A DNA stretch of 64,000 nucleotides. Origin: Patagioenas fasciata (taxonomy: Eukaryota > Chordata > Aves > Columbiformes > Columbidae). A program made the translations under genes and the position numbers. Numbering within the stretch: the first letter of the stretch is position 1; every line of letters starts with the position of its first letter. Below, piece by piece: positions 21,650 to 31,502 of this stretch. The notes under the pieces were generated by a model. That model was not told the DNA's origin. It ran no database searches and worked only from the letters and a program-made list of their open reading frames with translations. The stretch spans positions 4,027,445 to 4,091,444 of the forward strand of contig NC_092541.1 in the NCBI RefSeq assembly GCF_037038585.1, read 5' to 3'.

Positions 21650-24600
21650 TGCTCTGTCCTACCACACCTGGTCCAAGGGTCTCCAACAACTCTGGTGCCA
21701 GGGATGGTGGGATGTCCTGGGAATAAGGAGCAGCTTTTCCTGGGTCCAGCTTAGCTAGAACCCAAATTTCACCTCATCAGGGCCCCAAAAGCAGGCAGGG
21801 ATGTAAAGATATAAGGGATATAAAGCCAACAGCAGCTTTGGGGCTCTCCTGGAAGCTCTTGCTCAACACGTGTTGGGGGAAGGACCTCCATGGTCCCAAG
21901 ACGTCAGTTTGGGACGAGAGACAAAGCCCATGGAACCGAAGCAGGAGAACAGGGCCCTGGGCCAGCAGCTCCGCTCCCGGCCACATCTGGTCTTGCGAGA
22001 GAAGCTAAAAAACATCTGGAGAGGAACAGAGCGGCACTAATTGGTTTTGTTAATAAAAACTATCTTGGAGTGGTGGCAGCAGCTGGGTGGGTGATGGGGC
22101 TCGGGGGGTCCGGAGAGGCGGGTTTGTCCCCCACAAAAGCCCCTGCACCCCTGTGCTTGTGACATTTTAATCCCAGAGGAGAGGAAAACACGACCACTCC
22201 CTTCCCAAAACTGCCAGCAGAAAAGGGAGGGTAAAATCGTGAGGAAACGGGGATTTTCAAGCAGGGATGGTTCTTGTTTACCACTAAACCACCTTCATGG
22301 AAAATTGGAATTCAATCTGAACAGCACAAAAAACAGCATTTTAAGGTTGATTTTTCCTAGTTAAATAAAAATATCACAAATTAGTTGCATGCATATGTAT
22401 ACAAATGTTACCTAAACATGTTTTGCTTATTACATTGATTAATTAAAGGAGTATTCTCAGTGAGAGAAGTGAACTGGCTGTTGGCGGTTTCCACATTTGC
22501 CCCAGTTTTAGGACCAGCAAAGCTCATCCCACCACCCCTTGGTTTCAGTTATAGAATGGAAGAGGAAGGCAAATTTTCTGGCCTTCCCAGTTCCCAACCG
22601 CTCTCTCAGCTCCATGCAAACAACTTGCACAACTGGCTTAACCAAATAACGCGAAAAAGAGGAGAATCCGCTGTTTGCACCTGGAGAGGAAGCCGCCGAT
22701 GTCAAAAGCAGTTGCAGCCACCCCAGTTCCGCTCAGCCGCCCCCTTAACCCTGGGTTTGGGTTTTGTTTAAAATGCCAGAAGCAAATTAGTATTTCTGTA
22801 GTGTTCATGTTTTGTGTTAAACGCAATCTTTCTTTTAAGCACAGAAAGGCCACAATAAGGTCTCCCCAGAGCCTTCTCTGCTCCAAGAAAGTTGCTTCAC
22901 TTGTTTAGATGCTGCTGGTGATGCTCAGGGTGAGGCAGCTGGACCCAGGACCACCCTGAAGAGAACTGAGTTTCGGGCTGGTTGTTTTTTCTCTTTCAAA
23001 AATAAAATAGAAAAGGAAATTGGAAATTACACAGTGTCACGCTGCTTTGGGAGATGCCATTTTGGGTGGCAAACGCAGGCACTTGAGAGCTAGAAACACG
23101 CCAGGCTGATATTTGAGAGCTGCTTATGCAACTGTAATTGTCACGCTCTGCCTTCCCCATGGCGCTTCTGCTTCATTTAATGCCCCGAGATGATCGGGGA
23201 CAAACCAATTCTCCATGTCTGGATCATCCTGGCATCTCCATGCTTGGCTGCAACATAAAGAAAATGTTCATTTAGCACCATGTTTTGAGTAATAGAGCTA
23301 GAGAGGCAACAAGCGATGGGCAGGACGCGGGTGCAAGGGGCTATACCGACCTGCAGCGCCTGAACATCGTCATTATCACGCAGCAGAATGTGTGCTGGGC
23401 TGCTCTGCTCATCTCGGACAAATATTGACATATTTAAACACAACGTGGAGCAGAAAAACACACCCAGATGTTGCTGGCTATTGGGTGACGGGATACCTGA
23501 TAGCTGCAGGACCCACTGTTCCCTTTTCTCTAGGGACTGACATTTATTCGGCGACAGCACCATGTGCAAACACCCGGGTGCTTCTCGGAACAGATCACGC
23601 TCTTCCCGGCGTGTTTATTAACCAGCTCCTGCACCCTCTGCTCCAGCTGACCTGGGGATGATGCTGCTTCACAGAAACTGGAGCCATGGGGGCACCGTAA
23701 ACCCAGTGCCCGGGGTGCCAAACCACCCCCTCTGACGAGGGAACAGTCCTCAAACCCTGGACAAAGGGCAAAATAGGGCGGTTTGGGCAATCAGTGCCTT
23801 ACGAGGAGTAAAAATCCTTTAAGACTCTCCTGGGGTTGCCCATTGCAGGTTCTGCCTTGTTTTGCTCAACAGCTGGGATGGGAGCACTGTGACCCCTGCT
23901 CGTCCCCATCTTTGTGTCAAAAATAGAGGAACAAGCGCCAGGAGCAGAGGAAACGGCCTCAAGTCGCGCCAGGGGAGGTTGAGGTTGGATGTGGGGAACA
24001 ATTTCTTCCCCAAAGGGCTGTGGGGCATTGGAACAGGCTGCCCAGGGCAGTGCTGGAGTCACCATCCCTGGAGGGTTGGACAGACGGACATGAGGTTCTC
24101 AGGGACATGGGGCATTGCCAGGGGTGGGGGAATGGGTGGACTCGATGTTCTTAAAGGTCCTTTCCAACCAAAATGATTCCATGACTCTGTCACCTCTTCC
24201 CCATCTCCTCTCCCTCCTTCCCAGCTGAGGACATGACAAACCTCCCAGTGCACTGGCATCTGGATTCAGACTGGTCAGACTGGTACCCGAACAACCACAG
24301 GCTCTTGGTCACACCTCTGGCAAACCAGCTCACCAAAGCTGTTTACTGAACTTAAGAAGTGTTGATAGCATGAAATAAATGAATTGGAAAAATGGGATTC
24401 ATCTGACAACATCCAGCTTTATCCCCACTAACAATAAAGGGGAAAACATCCCAAAATTCTCCCAAACTGGGCAATCAGCCCGTTAACTGGGACAAGGCTG
24501 TAGAGACAGGGGGGACAATCGGGTGGATTTTTGACCCCCTGTGGCAAATTCCTGTCCCTCATTTGGGAGAGGTCTTCCAGTGATGATAGAACCTTTATTT

Positions 24601-24720
24601 GTAATAAAGAGCAGAATATGGTGAAATCATTCAACACCTATTCCAACCTCAAGCAAACAACCTCCCCAACCTTTCCATCCATGTATAAATGACTACAATT
24701 AGGTAGCACCATTGCGAACA
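21650..24720. other. CD79B-GH intergenic stretch
   Basis: Holds one CR1 copy (23930-24185), a short CR1-like scrap near 22835-22890 and an AT-rich stretch at about 22290-22450. No gene is recognised. In mammals distal control elements of GH lie in and beyond this interval, but no such element can be identified here by eye. Confidence 0.55.
23930..24185 (+). mobile_element. CR1 LINE 3' end, group A
   Basis: From AACAAGCGCCAGGAGCAGAG to the tail AAAATGATTCCATGACTC. Confidence 0.9.
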
Positions 24721-24723
24721 CTC

Positions 24724-24737
24724 GTGCATTTATGCAC
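24724..24737 (+). promoter_or_regulatory. POU/Pit-1-like site, distal
   Basis: GTGCATTTATGCAC is nearly palindromic; its reverse strand GTGCATAAATGCAC resembles the proximal Pit-1 site of mammalian GH promoters. It lies about 80 bp before the TATA box. Binding is inferred from motif and position. Confidence 0.5.
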
Positions 24738-24775
24738 CGAGAGGATACAGAGATGTTGTTGTGATCATGAACACA

Positions 24776-24784
24776 TATATACAT
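24776..24784 (+). promoter_or_regulatory. POU/Pit-1 site, proximal
   Basis: TATATACAT fits the Pit-1 consensus WWTATNCAT and lies about 20 bp upstream of the TATA box. Part of an AT-rich run, so a chance match is possible. Confidence 0.45.
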
Positions 24785-24802
24785 TTTAAACAGACCCCTT
24801 CC

Positions 24803-24810
24803 TATATAAG
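24803..24810 (+). promoter_or_regulatory. GH TATA box
   Basis: TATATAAG lies 80 bp before the GH ATG, which fits a start of transcription near 24833 and a 5' UTR of about 50 nt, as in other GH genes. Confidence 0.8.
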
Positions 24811-24882
24811 GGGTGGCTCAGCCGAGATGAAAGGAGGAAACATTCCCCGTCAAGCAACACCTGAGCAACGCACCGGGCAGAA

Positions 24883-27800
24883 ATGGCTCCAGGTACTTCT
24901 CTTTATTTCGGTTTTTAAAGGGTTGTCAGTGAGGCTGCACATGTAGGGTGATGGGAGATGAGGAGGGGGTGCTGCTGCGGTGGGTTATGCGCACTCAGTA
25001 CCAAATTAAACTCAGCCCTAAATTAAAACGCGGTGATTCATAAATCAATGAAATCAATGAAAAAGGATACCGTTCCGCACAGACTGACTTTAATTAATGA
25101 ATTATCTTCGGTAGTCTTTAACCAAAACTGGGCAAGGAAATGGTGGAGAACATGAAGAACAAGGTCAAGCCACAGTTATAATAGTTATTATTAACAAAAA
25201 TGTTGGCAGGGATATTATAACTCATATTCAGAGCTTAAGGCGGGGATCAGGATGACGTCCTACAGGCTCCAGGGCATTCCTCCACTGAAAGGTGTTGCTC
25301 TGAGATTAACTTTGTGGTCTCCAGGCACAGATGGACAGTTGTGTGAGTTAGATGTCACGGGTTGAAAACCTTTAGACTTGACAAAGATCACCGAATTCTA
25401 CAGGTGTGTCCCAGAGAGAAAAAAGCAGCTGATCACAGCACACATAACGTCAGATGAGGCTCCTAGGGACATTTTTTAGTGGTGGACTTGGCAGTGTTGG
25501 GTTAATGGTTGGAATGGATGATCTTAGAGGTCTTTCCAACCAAAATGATTCCATGAATCTCTGGTTCTATCATCCCTCATCCCAGACAGCCGGTTTCACA
25601 CCAGCAGCATGGTGTAGACCAAGGCCAACCTGAGGTACTGGTGGGAGCTCACCTGGTCCTCACCATCCCCTGCTTGCTTAAGCAATGAAGAGGGCACCAT
25701 GCTCTCCTCGTGAGGGCAAAGCCTTCGGAAAAACATGAGTATTTTAGGGAAAAGCGCTGTGACACACTCTAGTTTTCATGGAGGAACAAGGACCCTTCAG
25801 CCAGGAAGATGCCGTTTAGAACAGTATGGGCCTTGAGGACATGTCTAGTCAAAGGTGACATGGTTTTATTTGACTTTGTGGAATCAAACGAGACGTTCAG
25901 GAAGGTCAGAAGAGGCTGGGAGTCAACTCCCAAGTGCCACTTCTGTCCTCAGCACGGTCCCCAAAGGCCACGAACACCTTTCCTCTCCGCTTTGCCGCAG
26001 GGTCGTGGTTTTCTCCTCTCTTCATCGCCGTGATGGCCCTGGGGCTGCAGTGGCCCCAAGAAGCCGCCACCTTCCCGGCCATGCCCCTCTCCAACCTGTT
26101 TGCCAACGCCGTGCTGAGGGCTCAGCACCTTCACCTCCTGGCTGCCGAGACGTACAAAGAGTTCGTAAGTGTTGTGGCCCCCGGGCAGCTCCTCCGCATT
26201 AGCTTGAGGGTTTCAGGAGCGCACCACGGCTTCCCACCCACTAGAGTTTCCTACAAACGGAGACTTTTCAACTCTTGGTGCCTTCTCCATCAGCTCTTGC
26301 TGAAGGGAAACGGTATCAACAGGATGGCACCTGGACCTTGTCTCCACCTCACAGCTCTCTGCCCCTGCACACATCTGCTCCTTGGGCAAACCCAACCCAA
26401 GTGTGGGTCCGGCTTAGCACCTTGGCTCAGCAAGAGGAAGAATTTTAGGTCCAGTTTCTACTGTGCACACAAATGAACTCCCGCTCCTCCCTGCCAACCC
26501 CGTGCGGAGACACCTTATGTCTTACATTAATTTCTTGCGAAAATTAACTATTCAGGACAGCTCGGGGAAGTGTCTGCGGTCTTTGCTGTACAAGGGCAGC
26601 AGATCTGAGCGTATTTGCGATGTCTCCACAGGAACGCACCTATATTCCAGAGGACCAGCGACACACCAATAAAAACTCTCAGGCATTTTGTTACTCAGAA
26701 ACCATCCCTGCGCCCACGGGGAAGGATGATGCCCAGCAGAAATCGGTAAGTTCTCCCCCCCTGTTTGAAGAGCCCAGCTGTGCTGCGTTACACAACAGAG
26801 CGTTTCCACCTGTGAGCACTTCTTTGCTTCCTCAGGTCTCATTCTTGCTCTGCCTTTTCACTATTTAAGCCCTATATGAAGAAAGAAAGAGTCTTCTTAG
26901 ACTGTAAAATTGCATGGGATAGATGGTTGGGTGGTTCTCAGCTTGCAAACTTGTCTGTATCTGCTGCAGCTGGAAGAGCGGTGGCACATCTCTGGGTCAC
27001 CTCTAGGCTATTTGGAGGGAGAAGGTAACTTTCTTCTTTTCTGAATTTCAGGACATGGAGCTGCTTCGGTTTTCGCTGGTTCTCATCCAGTCCTGGCTGA
27101 GCCCGGTGCAATACCTAAGCAAGGTGTTCACAAACAACCTGGTTTTTGGGACCTCAGATAGAGTGTATGAAAAACTAAAGGACCTAGAAGAAGGGATCCA
27201 AGCTCTGATGAGGGTAAGTTGCAGGATGTAGCAAGACTATAAAATACACCTAAAGGACCTAGAAGAAGGGATCCAAGCTCTGATGAGGGTAACTTGCAGG
27301 ATGTAGCACGACTACAAAATACCAGAGATCTCCTAGACACAGGGCACTCAGCTCTCAGGGTCTTCCAAAGATCATGAGAAATCTCCCCACCTTCTGCTCT
27401 GAAGACCAAAGGTCTTTGCACTTTGATTACCTTAAAATAACAAGATCATGACCCCTCCATTGCTCATATGTCACTGGGGAGTGTAAGAAAACACATCACG
27501 AATGTTCATAGCACTGTTAGAATGACCAGGAAGATCACAGTAGGCCAGACCCAAAGTATTTCCAAGCCCAGCACCAAACAATTCTCAAATTAAAGCTGCT
27601 GTACAAACAGCAACATAAGGATGTTGGGCTGCATCTTTGTGCAAATAATTTAACGTGGAGTAAATTTTAAGAAGTTTGCAGCCCGGCTTCAAGGGCTCAC
27701 AGCATTTTATAAGAATAACACATATAAGTCTGTGTACAAATGGAAGCCTATGCTCTGATATTTCTCTCTTGCAGCACCCAGACAGCTGAGAGCAGCAGCG

Positions 27801-29492
27801 AGATCTTTGTCAAGGGCCGCTCTTCATTTTTGCTTTGTTATTTTAAATGAAATCCCTTTCCAGTTATGCGTACTCTGTAACCAAGTCCATCTGCCAGCAT
27901 CATGTAGTTGGAGCTCTGAGACCTGTATCTGTGAGAAATGAGTCTGGACAATTATTTACATCTTCTAACAGCTCAATAACTCTGAAAGTCGGACTCTGAG
28001 ACTCAACAGAGCTCTTCTGTCTGGCACTTCAGCTGGAGTAAGTAGGTACATGTCAGGACCATTTCCAGATTTTGCTCTCCACTTGAAATGTGCTTGGGAA
28101 GCAGCACACAGAAACGAGATGAATAATCACATTTCACCCATTTATTACACTGTTTTCTTAACCAAAACCATCCTGTTTACTGTGCCAGCTGGTGAGCAAA
28201 GGATGGTGGCAGATTGCGGCTCTCTCAGCTCCAGATGCACGCAGCTTGGGTCTGGGTTAGAGCTTTGTTCTCTGGGAAAGCGGGAGAAAATAGAGAATTA
28301 ATCGCACTCTTCCCCCTCTCCTTGGCTGGAGTAGCTACAGAGAGATCCTGCAAATTTTTACCCTATTTTAAGACCCCCAAAGACACACTCTGCCCTCCCC
28401 GCAGCCTTGTGCACAGCTCCCTTCTCACTGGCAGCAATGCGTGCTGCATAATTGCCCATCCCCAGAGGGGTTTAAAAGATGCGGAGATGCTGGTCTTAGG
28501 GACGTGATTTAGTGCCAGTTAATAGTTGGACTTGATGATCTTAAGCGTCTCTTCCAGCCAGAATGATTCCTGCATAGGCGCAAACTCAAAAGTACCTTTG
28601 AAAAGCAATTAAAGGTGGGGGGAAAACCCCAATCTCCCTTAAAACTAGATGGCAGCTCCAGCAATGGGTTTAAAAGATGCAGAGATGTGGTTCTTAGGGA
28701 TGTGGTTTAGTTGGACTTGATGATCTTCAGTGTCTCTTCCAGCCAAAATGATTCCTGTAAAAACATAAACTCAAAAGTACCTTTGAAAAGCAATTAAAGG
28801 TGGGGAAAACCCCAATCTCCTCTAAAACCAGATGGCAGCTCTGGCAATGGGTTTAAAAGATGCGGAGATGTGGTTCTTAGGGACGTGGTTTAGTGACGGT
28901 TAATGGTCGGACTTGATGATCTTTAGTGTCTCTTCCAGCCAAAATGATTCCTGTATAGACATAAAAGTACCTTTGAAAAGCAAATGAAAGTGGGGAAAAC
29001 CCCAATCTCCTCTAAAACCAGATGGCAGCTCCGGCAATGGGTTTAAAAGATGCAGAGATGCGGTTCTTAGGCACATGGTTTAGTGCTGGTTATCGTTGGA
29101 CTTGATGATCTTGAGTGTCTCTTCCAGCCAAAATGACTCGATGGTTCCTGTATACACATAAACTCAAAAGTACCTTTGAAAAGCAATGAAAGGTGGAAAA
29201 AAACCCCAATCTCCTCTAAAACCAGATGGCAGCCCTGGTAACGTGTTCCTTGGAGGGTGCTCATCCCCAGCCTCTCTCCATCCTCTCGTAGGAGCTGGAG
29301 GACCGGAGCCCGCGGGGTCCCCAGATCCTCAAACCCACCTACGACAAATTCGACATCCACCTGCGCAACGAGGACGCCCTGATGAAGAATTACGGCTTGC
29401 TCGCCTGCTTCAAGAAGGACCTGCACAAGGTGGAGACCTACCTAAAGGTGATGAAGTGCCGGCGCTACGGAGAGGGAAACTGCACCGTTTGA
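24883..29492 (+). CDS. GH: Growth hormone (somatotropin) precursor
   Basis: Secreted four-helix pituitary hormone acting through the GH receptor. Five exons, 24883-24892, 26001-26164, 26632-26745, 27052-27213 and 29292-29492, join to 216 codons plus TGA, the usual avian length. Exon 1 encodes only ATG GCT CCA G, the classic GH arrangement. The signal peptide runs to about residue 26 and the mature chain begins [11 protein letters not shown]. Helix segments include [36 protein letters not shown] and [20 protein letters not shown]. The four disulphide cysteines are present (AFCYS, LACFK, MKCRR, GNCTV). Compared with chicken from memory, one alanine is missing in NSQAFCYS and the signal peptide is slightly altered. 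The intron before the last exon (2.08 kb) holds a duplicated exon end and a tandem array. Only one GH copy is in the window; passerines are known to have two. Confidence 0.98.
25468..25572 (+). mobile_element. CR1 LINE tail
   Basis: From GACATTTTTTAGTGGTGGAC to CCAAAATGATTCCATGAATC, in GH intron 1. Confidence 0.8.
27175..27324 (+). repeat. 75-bp tandem duplication across the GH exon 4 splice donor
   Basis: Two direct copies (27175-27249 and 27250-27324) differ at only a few bases. Each contains the last 39 nt of exon 4, the donor and about 36 nt of intron. The first donor is GTAAGT (27214); the copied donor is GTAACT (27289). Reading past the first donor meets TAG after five codons, so the copy is not a usable coding extension. 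Confidence 0.9.
28468..29240 (+). repeat. Tandem array of about 190-bp units in the last GH intron
   Basis: Four units start at about 28468, 28666, 28849 and 29039 (spacing 198, 183 and 190). Each begins GGGTTTAAAAGATG and includes a CR1 3'-tail-like segment (GGACTTGATGATCTT, then CCAAAATGATTC) followed by a common segment ending GATGGCAGC. The array stops about 50 bp before the acceptor of the last exon. Confidence 0.88.
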
Positions 29493-29580
29493 CAGCGGGG
29501 ACGGGTCCCCGACCACCCCGGCCCCTCGTTGGCCATGGATGCCCTGCTCCTTGTAAAGAAAATTGGAGAATAAACCTGCT
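29493..29580 (+). terminator. GH: GH 3' UTR and poly(A) signal
   Basis: AATAAA at 29569-29574 lies 77 nt after the TGA, giving a short UTR as in other GH genes. Confidence 0.85.
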
Positions 29581-29659
29581 ACCTACTGATGGGGCTCTGG
29601 GTTTTGGGGGCCTGCGGGGACAGGACACTATGGGGGGCAGGAGGGACAAGATGTTGTTG

Positions 29660-31320
29660 GGATAGATTTGGGGCTCAGAGTTGTGGATTTGGGGTTGGGG
29701 GATGGATTTGTGGTGGATTTGGGAGTGCGGGTTGTGGATATGGGGCTGGGTGGAGTGGATTTTGGACTGGGGTTCATGGATTTGGGGCTGATTTGGGCCT
29801 GGGAGTTGCAGATTTGGGGCTGGACAGGGTGAATTCAGGGCTGGAGGAGGTGGTTTTAGGGTGGATTTGAGACTGGGTGTCAAATATGGGGCTGAGGGTT
29901 GGATTTGGGACTGGAGGGGGTGGATTTGGGGTGGATTTAGGGCTGGAGGGGCTACATTTGGGGCAGATTTGCAACTGGGGGTTCTGGATTTGGGGCTGGG
30001 GGCACATTTAGATTTGGGATTTGTGGCTGGGGGATGTGGATTTGGGGACTTGAGAGTGGATTTGCGGTTGGAGCGTGAGGATTTGGGGCAGATTTGGGGC
30101 TGGGGATTGCGGATTTTGGACAGATTTGGGACCAGGGGTCACAGATATGGGGCTGGAAGGGGTGAATTTGGGGCAGATTTAGGGCTGGATTTCAGGCTGA
30201 AGGGGTGTATTTGGGGCAGATTTGAGGCTGAGAGTTGCAGATTGTGGATGGATTTGGGACTAGGGATTGTGGATATGGGGCTGGAAGGGGTGGACTTGGG
30301 GCAGATTTAGGGCTGGAGGGGCTGGATTTGGGGCAGGTTTGGGGCTGGAGGGGCTACACTTGGGTCAGATTCGCGACTGGGAGTTGTGGATTTGGGGCTG
30401 GGGGCACATTTAGATTTGGGATTTGTGGCTGGCGGATGTGGATTTGGGGACTTGAGAGTGGATTTGGGGCTGGAGGGTGGGGATTTGGAGCAGATTTGGG
30501 ACTAGGGGTCGCAGATATGGGGCTGGAAGGGGTGGATTTGGGGCAGATTTAGGGCTGGAGGGGGTGGATTTGGGGCAAATTTGGGGCTGGGGATTGTGAA
30601 TTTGGGTTGTGGTTTTGGGTCAGATTTGCGAGTGGGGGTTGTGGATCTGGGGCTGGGGGGCACGTTTAGGTTTGGGATTTGTGGCTGGGGGATGTGGATT
30701 TGGGGACTTGAGAGTGGATTTGGGGCAGATTTAGGGCCGGATTTCAGGCTGGAAGGGGTGTATTTGGGGCAGATTTGGGGCTGAGAGTTGCAGATTGTGG
30801 ATGGATTTGGGACTAGGGATCATGGATATGGGGCTGGAAGGGGTGGACTTGGGGCAGATTTAGGGCTGGAGGGGCTGAATTTGGGGCAGGTTTGGGGCTG
30901 GAGGCTGGATTTGGGGCGAAATTTGGGGCTGGAGGGGCTACATTTGGGTCAGATTTGCGACTGGGGGTTGTGGATTTGGGACTGGGGGGCACATTTAGGT
31001 TTGAGATTTGTGGCTGGGGGATGTGGATTTGGGGCTGGATGGTGGGGATTTGGAGCAGATTTGGGACTAGGGGTCGCGGATATGGGGCTGGAAGGGGTGG
31101 ATTTGAGGCAGATTTAGGGCTGGAGGAGGTGGATTTGGGGCTGGAGGCTGGATTTGGGGCACAATTTGGGGCTGGAGGGGCTACACTTGGGTCAGATTTG
31201 CGACTGGGGGTTGTGGATTTGGGGCAGGGGGGCACATTTAGGTTTGAGATTTGTGGCTGGGGGATGTGGATTTGGGGACTCGAGAGTGGATTTGGGGCTG
31301 GAGGGTGGATTTGGAGCCCT
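29660..31320. repeat. G-rich degenerate tandem repeat between GH and RDM1
   Basis: About 1.65 kb made of variants of GATTTGGGGCTGGAGGGG-type units. A longer pattern is laid on top: the marker TTTGTGGCTGG recurs near 30021, 30422, 30679, 31009 and 31251, and GGGGCTACA(T/C)TTGGG recurs near 29949, 30351, 30935 and 31178. The + strand has many GGGG runs suited to G-quadruplex formation. Long open frames here (glycine/leucine-rich) come from the repeat and not from a gene. Confidence 0.9.
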
Positions 31321-31365
31321 CTTCCCCTCACTCCCCGTGCTGCGGCCCGGGCCCTGTCAGCCGGG

Positions 31366-31493
31366 CCGGGGCGGGCGGGCAGGCGGGGCAGGGCGGGCGG
31401 GCAGGCGGGGCAGGGCGGGCGGGCAGGCGGGGCAGGGCGGGCCGGCAGGCGGGGCAGGGCGGGCCGGCAGGCGTGGGCGGGCAGGCGGGCGGT
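31366..31493. repeat. 22-bp GC-rich minisatellite in the RDM1 promoter
   Basis: Five to six copies of a unit like GCAGGCGGGGCAGGGCGGGC end 10 bp before the RDM1 ATG. Each unit includes GGGCGG/GGGGCAG Sp1-like boxes, so it probably forms the core promoter and 5' UTR. Confidence 0.85.
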
Positions 31494-31502
31494 TCTCCCG
31501 GC

